NCBI GenBank assembly: GCA_031002005.1 | Contig: JARYHS010008074.1 | Location: 11,044,924-11,108,923, forward strand | Direction of reading: 5' to 3' | Source: Vandiemenella viatica | Lineage: Eukaryota; Arthropoda; Insecta; Orthoptera; Morabidae | DNA length: 64,000 nt | Shown: positions 21,504-32,093 of the stretch, in pieces | How the letters are laid out: each line of letters opens with the position of its first letter | Numbering within the stretch: position 1 is the stretch's first letter | Made by a program: the position numbers and the translations under genes | The notes under the pieces: generated by a model | Databases searched by the model: none | What the model saw: the letters and a program-made list of their open reading frames with translations, nothing else | Told to the model about the DNA's origin: nothing

Positions 21504-22740
21504 TATTTCTGATCTGTTTGCATATCAATCTTTCCATTAATTTACCTACCACTGATGTCAAACTGATTGGCCTGTAATTATCAACTCTATTGGACTTTTC
21601 CAGTCCTCTGGTAAGCAGCAATTATCCAGACTCAATTTAAATAATATTTCAAGATAAGATACAATGTCACATCCTGCTATCTTTAAGATATCTGTAGTAA
21701 TATTTTCTACACCAGTCCCTTTTTGTTTTTTCAGCTTTATTTCCTCAGGATGAATTTCAAACTTTTTACTATCTTCATTTCTAATTCTGTTGTTAAGCTC
21801 GTTCTCCAAATTAGACCCTCCCGTTTCTGTTTTATTGTCCCTAATGCTTTCACTAAACCAGTTACTTAATATCTTTGCCTTTTTCAAATCCTCAGTAACT
21901 TCTTCTCCATCCCTATCTATAAGCGTCTCTACACCCTCCCTTCCCCTCAGTTTCCTTATATAGCCATAGAAATTTCTATATGCATCAGTGAATGGTCCTC
22001 CTGCAGTGAGAATACTCTTCATAAATCCATCTTTAGCCACTTTCTTTGCTGTTATTAAGTCCTTGTTTAGTTGTTTTAAATATTCCCTACTACCCTGCTC
22101 TCTCTTAACTCTGTTATGTTCTCTTCTAACCAATCTCTTTAACCTCCCCACTTCCCTATTAAAGTACATAGTTTCTCTACTTCTCTTTATTTTCTGCCTT
22201 GGAATAAATTTCTCTACCCCCATTGTTATTATCTCCTTGAACTATTTCCATCTTGACTCTATTGTACTTCTGCCTTCCTTCCATTTGCTGAATTGTTCTC
22301 TGAAATATCTCTTCAAATTTGAAACCTGTGCCTTTTTTTAATTGTACCTATTTCCCCCTTCAATTTTGGCTGCTGGTTTTCTGAATCCTCTAATATCCAT
22401 CAGAACTGCCTCATGATCACTTATTCCTTCAGTTACTTGACACCCCACAAGGTTTTCATCGGGCTTAATTAGAAATATACAAAAAATATTTTGTCCCCTA
22501 GTGTTTTGCTCAACCACTTGTGTAAATCCTCCTTCCCTTATTAAGATATTTGCAAATCTTTGTTCCTTTGTTACTTATCTTATTTCCTTCCCAGTTTACA
22601 CCTGTAAAATTTAAATCCCCACCAATGATGATCAATCTATTCTCACCTCTGAAATCTGAGTATGAATTTAATTTCTCCCCAAGAGCGTCAACCTCTTCTG
22701 TCATTCTTCCACTGCAGTAAACAGCCAACATTCTGATTTT
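21504..22740 (-). pseudogene. LINE family B: endonuclease end, linker and start of RT (minus strand)
   Basis: Non-LTR retrotransposon ORF2. From the 5' side (right): endonuclease motif IIIGGDLNFTGVNWEG at about 22640-22590 and the terminal GISDHEAVL block near 22420. The 22223-21558 frame holds the basic linker (YFNREVGRLKRLVRRE) and the beginning of RT (GTGVENITTDILK, LPEDWKS). A frameshift leads to NYRPISLTSVVGKLMERL at 21587-21520. The Tc1 copy A then interrupts, and the LINE continues at 20097. 5' truncated near 22740. Confidence 0.85.
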
Positions 22741-24600
22741 TTATTTCCCCAGAAATCTACCCCAAGTAGAACACAATGTTCTTCTAATAAAGTTCTGACA
22801 GAAACATTCAACCACATTCCTGAAGAATATGTTTTCTAATCCTGATCGAGACAATGAGACGTCACATTATTCAAGTGCTACAAGGAAAAGTTCTATCGAA
22901 GGCAGACATTTCAGAGGGTCCAGGACAAATACGCAATACCGATATTAGAGCGCCGTAGGTGATAATTATATCGCATTCGAAACTTAAACACTTAATAACA
23001 GTAAAACCGTCTTTAAAACCTCCACACCTTTGGAGAGAATTCATAACATGACGACCAAATATATTACTACTCGTATGTTGAAATATAAATCCAAGTTTTA
23101 TCACGTATTAAGCTACAAGGAGGTGGACGAAAACAATACCAAAGATATTGTTTTTCGTTTCCCCAGTACATTCAGTCTAAATTTGGCACCTCACGTTAAC
23201 CAATAATCTCAGGCAAGAAAACATCTGGTGTGGCTGGTTTAAACGAAGTACGAGGTAACATTATTTTCGAAGAGCGTGAGATACCTGAAACATATACGTG
23301 ATTCCAAGAATTAGAAAGGAATGATCAAAGGAAGTAAAGTGAAATGGAAGTTAGGAATGAACAAGGGAAGCAAAGAGAGATGGGTCTATGTACTAAAATC
23401 AGCTGACACGTAAAAAAAATGGAATCTGAGGAATGAGTGCTCGGGAGATACGAGCGGAACAACGTCACCTATCACGTGATGGGTGAAAACAAACATAGCT
23501 TTAGAATTATGAAGCTGATTTGTGTGCGGTACTTTGTAAATAAAACGTGAAATGTCACATTGCCATTTGGTTCGTTGTAGACATTCATTTTTTTCCACCA
23601 CCACTTGCGTTATCCCTGGGAACGTCGCTACGTTTTTTGACGTCACGGGGAAAAAAATGAGGTGGAGAGAGAGAAGGGTAGGCATAAAAGGAGTGATAAG
23701 GTAAGGGCCCTTCCTTTCCTATACACTAAACCTTTGTCATAGACCTTGCCCATAGCATCTTAGCAACACAGACGATTCTGGTGTTAGTTGAATTAATATT
23801 TTCACTTCAGCAAAAGTTGAAGTTATATGTTGATTTCAGGATTAGTATATTTAAATCACAGTTCGTGAAAGCCGTCATTGATCAGACATGTGACAACTTT
23901 GGGTCACAAACTGTGGATGCATTATGGTTGCAGTTAAATGCATTTCTCAAACCACTGATTTGCCGGGAGGTATGGAGTTATGTAGGTTGACAAGACTTGA
24001 TGAATAAGTTATGTGGTAGTCTCTAAGACGTATCACTACCCCAGAACGTAATGTAATACGAATTAACCCCTGCAATGTCGGTTGCTCATACATCACAGTG
24101 CCAAAGAATATTTCTGCTATTGAATGATGATTTATAACTTTGTGTGAGTCACTCGTCATCATTTTAGTAACACAGATTCTTTCATTATTTTTATCTCCTC
24201 TTATTCTTCTTTCAACATTTCTGCAGTTATAACAGGATATAAAAACATTATTTGTGCAAAATCTTGTTCCCTAACGAATATTGAGGAAGCCAACTGTGAT
24301 GAGTGAAGTAGATACACAAAAAAAACGGGTTTTTGTACTTTCTCTTGTGAGACTCATTGTATAAGCGACATTAATGATACTGGATGCACGAAGACTACCG
24401 CCTGTAGAAATGATTAAACTATTAAACAGTGAAGAAAAGGCGTTATATTTCACGAAGAACAGATTTTTATAGCTACATTTCTAAGTCTGTCACGATACAC
24501 AAGCCGTGGGACATACACCATCAGCCACGATGATGTAAGGCTCATTACCCTTGAGTCATTAAACATCCCTTCCACGACGTTATAATGTGTTATACAAGGC
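22741..24600. other. Gene-free stretch
   Basis: No family recognised. Scattered frames below 100 codons lack protein-like composition. Confidence 0.45.
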
Positions 24601-24639
24601 TTGTTCAAAACGTAATGATCTGGAGGCCTAGGAATATAA

Positions 24640-25329
24640 ACCTTTACCAGTGTTTCAGAAGTATTGGCCCTGGCCGTTGAGGCACTTGTACCACTGCGAC
24701 GCATGGAGGTGAATGGCTGTCTCGTAAAATTCCTGGGGCTGCCATGTGAACCAGTACATCACGTGCTGCTTGACATCGTCGTCCGAAGTGAATCATTTGC
24801 CCCTCGGAACCTTTTCTTGGAGACCAAAAATGGCGTAATCGCAAGGAGAGAGGTCTCGACTGTATGGAGGGTGAGCTTGCCTGGTAATTATGATTCGATC
24901 GCTTGGCGAAGGGTGGTCAACGCTAGGCATTCACTGTGTCCCGTGCTACAGGAAATCTATCAAAACGGGGCGGTCTTGGTCAAAGAAGAACGTCAGCATA
25001 ACCTCTCCTGCACTTGTGTGGATGGCCTTGTATTTTTTTGCTGGTGATGACACTCAGTGCTTCCACTAGAGGCTTTGTCGTTTCGATTCTGGTTCCAAGT
25101 GATGACACCAAGACTCGTCTCCAGCCACCACTAGTGACAAGAACTCATTCCCTTCCCTGGCATAGCGCTGCAGATGATCGAGACAGTGGGCCATTCGACA
25201 TGCTTCCTGTTGTGGTTGGAGACTGCGGGGCACCCGCTGGTCGCACACTTTGCACCGGTTCAGTCTTTCGGTCGTGATGGTGTGAACACTTCCGACGCTC
25301 AATCCGACCTCGGCGGCTAGCTCTTTCAC
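24640..25329 (-). pseudogene. Degraded mariner-type transposase (minus strand)
   Basis: The frame 25329-25066 gives the second HTH and the first catalytic region: LAAEVGLSVGSVHTI, then VPRSLQPQQEACRM, then VAGDESWCHHLEPESKRQS with the first catalytic Asp. After a stop it continues as SAGEVMLTFFFDQDRPVLIDF near 25010-24950. Nearer the left end RRSGTSASTARAN is probably the decayed C-terminus. This matches mariner (SETMAR-like) transposases with GDETWVHHYEPETKRQS. No TIRs were found. It adjoins the repeat segment 25322-25487. Confidence 0.75.
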
Positions 25330-25487
25330 TGAAACTCAGCATAACTGGTAGGTGGTACACTAAATTCATGATAAAATTGACCTCTCATACCCAGCACTTT
25401 ACCCAAGACTCAAAAAATAAGCCCGCGCAGCAAGAAACTCGCAGACGCTCAGAGGGAAAGTTCGGAGTTCTGCAGTAAAAATAATAA
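25322..25487 (-). repeat. About 165-bp repeat shared with 35925-36090 (inverted)
   Basis: The segment from CATAACTGGTAGGTGGTA to TTCGGAGTTCTGCAGTAAAA occurs in reverse complement near 35930-36085 with high identity. Here it lies directly upstream of the mariner frame, so it could be the 5' end of that element. Tc1-like copy B is inserted at its edge. Confidence 0.75.
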
Positions 25488-25490
25488 CTA

Positions 25491-26219
25491 CACTCCTGGA
25501 AATTGAAATAAGAACACATTGACGCCGGTGTGTAAGACCCAAAATACTTGCTCCGGACACTACGAGAGGGCTGTACAAGCAATAAATCAAACGCACGGCA
25601 CAGTGGACACACCAGGAACAGCAGTGTTGGCCGTCGAAGGGCGCTAGCTGCGCAGCGGTTGGGCACCGACGCAGTTAGTGTCAGCCAGTTTGCCGTGGCA
25701 TACGGAGCTCCATCTCAGTCTTTAACACTGGTAGCATGCCGCGACAGCGTGTACGTGAATCGTATGTGCATTTGACGGACTTTGAGCGAGGGCGTATAGT
25801 GGGCATGCGGGAGGCAGGGTGGACGTACCACCGAATTGCTCAACATGTGGGGCGCGAGGTCTCCACAGTACATCGATGTTGTCGCCAGTGATCGGCGGAA
25901 GGTGCACGTGCCCGTCGACCTGGGTCCGGACAGCAGCGACGCACGGACCCACGCCAAGACCGTCGCATCCTACGCAGTGCCGTAGGGGACCATACCGCCA
26001 CTTCCCGCCAAATTAGGGACACTGTTGCTCCTGGGGTATCAGAGAGGACCATTCGCAACCGTCTCCATGAAGCTGGGCTACGGTCCCGCGCACCGTTAGG
26101 TCGTCTTCCGCTCACGCCCCAACATCGTGCAGCCCACCTCCAGTGGTGTCGCGACATGCGTGTATGGAGGGACGAATGGAGACGTGTCGTCTTCAGTGAT
26201 GAGAGTCGCTTCTGCCTTG
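25491..26219 (+). mobile_element. Tc1-like transposon, copy B (3'-truncated)
   Basis: The left TIR CACTCCTGGAAATTGAAATA follows a TA at 25489-25490. Sequence matches copy C to 26219, inside the first catalytic block (FSDESRFCL), and then changes abruptly to LINE-like sequence. There is no right TIR. Confidence 0.9.
25736..26219 (+). pseudogene. Tc1-like transposase, copy B, truncated with a nonsense codon
   Basis: ATG 25736 begins MPRQRVRESYVHLTDFERG as in copy C. Codon 52 is TGA (25889-25891) where copies A and C have Trp (CRQWSAEG). The frame then stays open to FSDESRFCL, where homology ends. It lacks the second Asp and the Glu, so it is dead. Confidence 0.85.
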
Positions 26220-26640
26220 ATGGTTGTATGTTCGCAATACCATGCTCAACGTAAACGACTATACAAACAATTACAACAGCTATCGGTTAGTTTCCCATCG
26301 AACCTAATTACCATTCTACAATCAAAAAATATACAGGTCTACAATGCAATCATCCGCTTCTTGCAAGACACAAACATAAAGATCTAAAGCCCATAAAATG
26401 TAATGTATAAGAAATTTGTTACCTCAATGATATCCTGTAAAGTTACCTTTGTAATGTTGCTATTATAATGTTATCGCACTATTGTTACAATGTTTTTATT
26501 GCAATTTTATTATAAAGGTCTTATTACCATGTTGCCATTTTAAAATTTTTATTGTAACATAGTTAATGTAAACTGTTGTAGTTGCAAGATGGCTAAATGG
26601 TCGCAGACCAAAGGCCAATAAATAAAATAAAATAAAAAAA
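26220..26640 (+). mobile_element. Probable LINE 3' end with (AAATA)n tail
   Basis: A short frame (KRLYKQLQQL, then YNAIIRFLQDTNIKI and stop near 26385) resembles the C-terminal end of a LINE or LINE-like ORF. About 250 bp of AT-rich UTR and an AATAAATAAAATAAAA tail follow. Abutting of the truncated Tc1 copy suggests insertion at, or deletion of, the Tc1. Family unknown. Confidence 0.45.
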
Positions 26641-26646
26641 AAACAA

Positions 26647-28171
26647 GTGTCTGCGGTCGTGGTTTGCAACACGGAAGACCCACAGAACCAGGAAATTATC
26701 AGACATTTCAGGCATGAGATTTTCCTCATCCTCGTTCAACTAACTTGCTTATATTGCTACCTGAGGCTCACACAGATAACAGACAAAAGAATTATACAGG
26801 TTTAGAACCGTATATCCTCGAGGAACCTTCTGAACTTTTTAAAATTTGTTTCCTGCTTGACATCTCGACTTTGAGGTAATGGGAGACGGGAATATGGACT
26901 TTTTGGTGAACTATACAGACGTTCGCTTACAGTGATTTGGAAAAACTGTAGAAAATCCAATACTGGATGGCCAGAAGCGGATTTGAACCCGCATCCTCTC
27001 GAATGCCAGGCCAGAACATTATCGCTCGTCCACTACGCTCAGATTTTTTAATTGACCGTACCTATAGATATATAGGAACAATAATTATAGACTGACTCGG
27101 CCATGAATCATTTAAATATATCTATTTTTGCAGCCTAGTAGTAGACCAAAAAATATTACATCAACTAAAGATGCCAGATCTTAATCACATCGTTTCTCAC
27201 GAACCCGGAAACAACCATAGTACACCCCTTTATAACCACATATGTAACGTTTCAATTAGTTTTTCGAAGATAACATCATTTTACTTTTACATATCCAGCG
27301 TATTCCAGTTTGAAAAGCAATCATCCTTTTCCTTCAGAACGCAGGCATTAAGAATTTTAAAAGCTCCACTGCATATGGAATTAGCCAACCTCATTAACTG
27401 TAAGACTGACAGCAGTCTTTTTCCAAGACCATTCTTGCTTGTAGAAAATGCCATGGTGGCTCCCAAAGTGAGAAGTATTATTGCGCCGGTTCAAATTCCT
27501 GTCGGCTATCAAATGTCGTTTTTTTCCATGTTTTCTCAAAACCTTTGCAGATTAATGCCAGGATGATTCCTCTGGAAGACATTGATCATTGTTTCATGTT
27601 CTTTGTTCACAGTTCTCTCCTATATTTATTTACCTCGACAGTAACGAGGAGTTTTTCCCTAATTATTAAAAATGTTTAATGTATATAAAAGAAGAACTGA
27701 TGTACAGTTTTGAGACGTCAAATTTTAATTCCAAAATACTGTAAAATAGAAATTTCAAATATACACAAGTTATATATATATATATATATTTCTGTATTGA
27801 CAGGTATTTGACGCATATATTATCACAGCAATATCTGAAAACTTATTTCGGATATTTTTTAAAATATTATCTTTTCTTAGGCAGGATTAGGGGTAGTAAA
27901 TGATTCTTGTTTAATTTTTCTGCAGCGCGTCACAGCGCCTAGTATTTAAAAGTTATTCACACATCGATACGAGATAATTCTTTGCAGTTATCATTTTGTA
28001 AACGAATCTAATCCAGCAGTATTCTTGTCAAACTTTGACAATTACCAAATTTTATTTTGATACTGCTTTGTCTAGGCTCTAATGAAGGCCGGCAATGTGC
28101 GAGTTATATTCAAACATTAGTATGCCTCAGCGTCAATCGCTACACCAGCCACATCTAGAAATTTGAGTGAT
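26647..28171. repeat. Left arm of a large inverted repeat
   Basis: From GTGTCTGCGGTCGTGGTTTG to the TTTGAGTGAT near 28171, this sequence recurs as its reverse complement at 29701-31511 with very few differences. It contains a tRNA-like SINE head (about 26970-27046, minus) and a second SINE-like stretch near 27480-27590. The frame 27171-27566 lies in it but is not protein-like. About 100 bp present in the right arm (29765-29860) are missing here near 28088. Confidence 0.95.
26935..27046 (-). mobile_element. SINE with tRNA-like head inside the left arm
   Basis: On the minus strand TCTGAGCGTAGTGGACGAGC (A-box region) and GCGGGTTCAAATCCGC (B box) are about 50 bp apart, followed by GGATTTTCTACAGTTTTTCC and AAATCACTGTAAGCGAACG, the family S1-like body. 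The twin is at 31112-31225. Too diverged and embedded to be a functional tRNA gene. Confidence 0.7.
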
Positions 28172-28255
28172 ATGAGAAGGAGGGTAATAATTACTTTGCA
28201 TGAAGAGCTATATTCAAATGGTTTTATAACTAGAGTTATGAATATGAACAAATAA

Positions 28256-28928
28256 TTTTTTTAATTTTTAATTTAATTTAATTGCAATGGAGCACAGGTT
28301 CCGGTGCCAATTTCCCTACACACCCATCCTTAGCCTATCTGCACCCACCTACATTTGCTCTCTACAAATTTTATCTTTAAATTCGGTAAATTATTCATCA
28401 TTTCTCTTGGTAACTCATTCCAATCCCTGACACCCTTACCCAAAAAAGAGAATCTTCCCACACCCTTGTGCCTGAAATCGAGTGCCAGCTTGTGGTCATG
28501 GTCATCTTTTCCCTTCCATGCACTTCTTTTAATACCTACTGCAATATCTTTCCATGCCTCATCGCCAGTATATGGCCTGTACACTCCATGACCCTCCTCA
28601 TCCTCGTCCTGTCTTGCAATAAATCCCATTCCAGCTCCTTTATCATATCCGTCACTGATTGCATTCTGCGATAATATCTTGGCATTACTTTTGATAACAA
28701 GCTTAACTGGGCAGGACACATAGGACAGATGGTAGGAAAAGGTTTCAAAGTCCGCACTTGTTAGAGAGAGTGATGAGGGGATGTACGAGAGAAGTCAAGG
28801 AATTGGGTTACAAAACTTTGGTCAGACCATTGCTCGAATATGGTAGTGTAGTATGGGACCCTCATTTTACGAGTCAAATACAGGAGTAGGAGAGGGTGCA
28901 AAAAAGGGCTGCTAGATTTGTTTCTGGA
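28256..28928. mobile_element. LINE family B 3' end with 5' inversion (twin-primed insertion)
   Basis: Two abutting LINE pieces lie head to head. Minus strand 28256-28677 is the extreme 3' end: QSVTDMIKELEWDLLQDRTR, DDHDHKLALDFRHKGVGRFS, WNELP, UTR and an AT-rich tail. Plus strand 28674-28928 is the part just upstream in the LINE: YLGITFDNKLNWAGHIGQM, then VKELGYKTLVRPLLEYGS, ending at RFVSGN exactly where the other piece begins. A 15-bp target duplication with one mismatch flanks the pair (28241-28255 and 28929-28943, core AACAAATAA). This is the signature of twin priming. The insertion lies in the spacer of the large inverted repeat. Confidence 0.9.
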
Positions 28929-28943
28929 AATATAAACAAATAA

Positions 28944-29700
28944 ACCGTGGTATGCCGTATATTTGGTTATCGAAAGGAATTTCATTTAATTGAACAGTCC
29001 TACACAAATACTCCACGCAAAACAACTTCTGGCCAGGATGGGCCTGGCAGAACCTTCCTTTTTTTTTTTATAGATAATTACAGTTTAAAGATACATTAAG
29101 GATTGATGTTTGCAATAGAATATTCGTCTTCGAGGCGTCACAAATAATTCAGCGATGAGGTGAATTATTGTCATTTGTAAAGGTTGGGATTGCAGGATAG
29201 TCATCTGTGACCGACGTATTTTTGAAAATTGGGTGTCTGTTCCTTATAATACGATGTTAACTTCTATAAGGGTGTGAATTACGTCTCCCATATCATGTCG
29301 CAGCAGGACAAATATTTCGTCCACCTGATGGTTTCTTGAGGAGCCAAGGACGCAGGAAACTGATCATCCAATCATAAACGTTGACATGAACCCAGTAGAT
29401 AGTGCATAGGCTGAAATGGTCTACATTCTAAGAAAGACGGAATATATGTCGACGACTTTCTAAAATCAATCATTTACGCGTAATTTGCCCTATGAATTAT
29501 TGGAACTTTTAACACTGTGTGTTCTTTTGCTTCTTCCCAACAGTGAGCCACACAAATGTTACACTATTCTGCCATCTCATTCCTGTATTTATCTTCTTAT
29601 CAATTTCCAGTCTTACTTTACCACCCCTCCCCCTCACAAAGCTTACTGGTCGGACTATAAATATTATTCCAAAAAAGAATATTTAACAATCAGTACACGG
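28944..29700. other. Spacer of the large inverted repeat, right part
   Basis: No coding or repeat match recognised. Together with 28172-28240 it forms the unique loop between the arms once the LINE insertion is removed. Confidence 0.5.
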
Positions 29701-29860
29701 ATCACTCAAATTGCTAGATGTGGCTGGTGTAGCGATTGACACTGAGGCATACTAATGTTTGAATATAATTCGCACATTCGATGAGGAAGTCTTCTCGCAG
29801 GAAACGATGCATATTTCCTTGTATTGTGAATCAATAGCCATCGAGATAAAACTACTTTTG

Positions 29861-30048
29861 CCGGCCTCGGTAGCGTAGGGGCTAGAGTGCTAGCTCCACG
29901 TACCCAAGGCCGCCGGTTCGAATCCGGCCGCGGGCATGGATGTTAAGTGTTGTGTGTCTGTGTGAATGTCTTGTCCGTCCTGTGGCGTCCATACATTGGA
30001 AAAAAATGCACATTGAGCTGGCTGTATGGCCTCCGTTGCCGAAGGCCA

Positions 30049-30070
<22 letters not shown>
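29861..30070 (+). mobile_element. tRNA-derived SINE family S2, complete, with 12-bp target duplication
   Basis: Starts GCCGGCCTCGGTAGCGTAGG (A box), B box CCGGTTCGAATCCGGCC, then a TGTGTGTCTGTGTGAATG body, GAGCTGGCTGTATGGCC and a poly-A tail. AAAACTACTTTT flanks it exactly (29849-29860, 30071-30082). The left arm has neither SINE nor duplication, so either it arrived after the arms formed or the left arm lost it within its local deletion. Confidence 0.95.
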
Positions 30071-30079
<9 letters not shown>

Positions 30080-31111
30080 TTTCCTTCATTAGAGCCTAGA
30101 CAAAGCAGTAAATAAAATTTGGTAATTGTCAAAGTTTGACAAGAATACTGCTGGATTAGATTCGTTTACAAAATGATAACTGCAAAGAATTATCTCGTAT
30201 CGATGTGTGAATATCTTTTTAAATACTAGGCGCTGTGACGCGCTGCAGAAAAATTAAACAAGAATCATTTACTACCCTAATCCTGCCTAAGAAAAGATAA
30301 TATTTTAAAAAATATCCGAAATAAGTTTTCAGATATTGCTGTGATAATATATGCGTCAAATACCTGTCAATACAGAAATATATATATAACTTGTGTATAT
30401 TTTGAAATTTCTATTTTACAGTATTTTGGAATTAAAATTTGACGTCTCAAAACTGTACATCAGTTCTTCTTTTATATACATTAAACATTTTTAATAATTA
30501 GGGAAAAACTCCTCGTTACTGTCGAGGTAAATAAATATAGGAGAGAACTGTGAACAAAGAACATGAAACAATGATCAATGTCTTCCAGAGGAATCATCCT
30601 GGCATTAATCTGCAAAGGTTTTGAGAAAACATGGAAAAAACGACATTTGATAGCCGACAGGAATTTGAACCGGCGCAATAATACTTCTCACTTTGGGAGC
30701 CACCATGGCATTTTCTACAAGCAAGAATGGTCTTGGAAAAAGACTGCTGTCAGTCTTACAGTTAATGAGGTTGGCTAATTCCATATGCAGTGGAGCTTTT
30801 TTTAAAATTCTTATGCCTGCGTTCTGAAGGAAAAGGATGATTGCTGGAATACGCTGGATATGTAAAAGTAAAATGATGTTATCTTCGAAAAACTAATTGA
30901 AACGTTACATATGTGGTTATAAAAGGGTGTACTATGGTTGTTTCCGGGTTCGTGAGAAACGATGTGATTAAGATCAGGCATCTTTAGTTGATGTAATATT
31001 TTTTGGTCTACTACTAGGCTGCAAAAATAGATATATTAAAATGATTCATGGCCGAGTCAGTCTATAATTATTGTTCCTATATATCTATAGGTATATTACG
31101 GTCAATTAAAA

Positions 31112-31225
31112 AATCTGAGCGTAGTGGACGAGCGATAATGTTCTGGCCTGGCATTCGAGAGGATGCGGGTTCAAATCCGCTTCTGGCCATCCAGTATTGG
31201 ATTTTCTACAGTTTTTCCAAATCAC
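31112..31225 (+). mobile_element. SINE with tRNA-like head inside the right arm
   Basis: Plus-strand twin of 26935-27046, with the A-box region near 31120 and GGGTTCAAATCCGC at about 31168. Confidence 0.7.
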
Positions 31226-31553
31226 TGTAAGCGAACGTCGGTATAGTTCACCAAAAAGTCCATATTCCCGTCTCCCATTACCTCAAAGTCGAGATGTCAA
31301 GCTGGAAACAAATTTTAAAAAGTTCAGAAGGTTCCTCGAGGATATACGGTTCTAAACCTGTATAATTCTTTCGTCTGTTATCTGTGTGTGCCTCAGGTAG
31401 CAATATAAGCAAGTTAGTTGAACGAGGATGAGGAAAATCTCATGCCTGAAATGTCTGATAATTTCCTATTTCTGTGGGTCTTCCATGTTGGCAAACCACG
31501 ACCGCAGACACATTCACAAATTCCTTCACAAGAGTCCGACCAAGATACTTAAG

Positions 31554-31705
31554 CCGGCGCTAGCAGTGTAGGGGCTAGAACACTGTCATCGCATTGTAAA
31601 GGCCTCTTGCCATATCCCGTATATCCCTTCCAAACCATTACCCTATCGGAGAGGAGCAATACACCCTCCACCACACACTTTTAGTGAATCGCGGAGTAAT
31701 AATAA
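31554..31705 (+). mobile_element. Chimeric element: SINE S2 head joined to LINE family A 3' tail
   Basis: The first about 50 bp (GCCGGCGCTAGCAGTGTAGG, GGGGCTAGAACACTG) match the S2 SINE head. From about 31609 the sequence is the LINE family A 3' end (TGCCATATCCCGTATATCCC, CCACACACTTTTAGTGAATC), ending in (TAA)n. No SINE body lies between. Confidence 0.75.
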
Positions 31706-31739
31706 TAAAGTAAGATCGTAATCTTTCACGGTGTTGTAT

Positions 31740-31926
31740 ATTAATAAATTTCTCTCGGGCTTCCAGCCGTGTTAAGATGTTACATTTTTGGGACGTTTCG
31801 AAGGCGTCCTACTCTGCCTTAATGATTGATATTTGGTTGAGAATGAAGGCAGAGTTGGACGCCTTCGAAACGTCCCAAAAATGTAACATCTTAACACGGC
31901 TGGAAGCCCGAGAGAAATTTATTAAT
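31740..31926. repeat. Near-perfect hairpin element, 81-bp arms, 25-bp loop
   Basis: Arms 31740-31820 and 31846-31926 are reverse complements with a single mismatch (CCTACTC against CCAACTC). The outer end is ATTAATAAATTTCTCTCGGG. The sequence includes GGGACGTTTCGAAGGCGTCC, which is itself partly palindromic. No coding capacity. Probably a foldback or MITE-type element; target duplications are obscured by the AT-rich flanks. Confidence 0.9.
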
Positions 31927-32093
31927 AATAATAAAGGTCACTGATTCGAGTTCTTCGGCGCATATGGTTGCTTTTGAATAAGTGTAGTGTTCGTCTTGTG
32001 TTGACTTCACAATAGAGTTCCACATTACCTCAACAAAGGCTGACACAATAGTCAGCAGGTTAAATGGTCAAAGGCACGGAAGGTCATAAAATA

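Larger units (their letters stand above)
29701..31511. repeat. Right arm of the large inverted repeat
   Basis: Reverse complement of 26647-28171. The ends are ATCACTCAAATTGCTAGATG (inner) and CCACGACCGCAGACAC (outer). It is longer than the left arm because a SINE was inserted at 29861-30070 and about 100 bp nearby (29765-29860) have no left-arm counterpart. Confidence 0.95.

Noticed and set aside
26970..27046. tRNA gene candidate on the minus strand
   Set aside because: A and B boxes are present but the arms do not close into a proper cloverleaf, and SINE body follows. It is a SINE head, as is its twin at 31112.
27171..27566. 131-codon frame in the left palindrome arm
   Set aside because: It overlaps SINE-like sequence, its counterpart in the right arm is broken and no motif is visible.
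29861..29940. tRNA gene candidate
   Set aside because: Part of SINE S2, with tail and target duplication.
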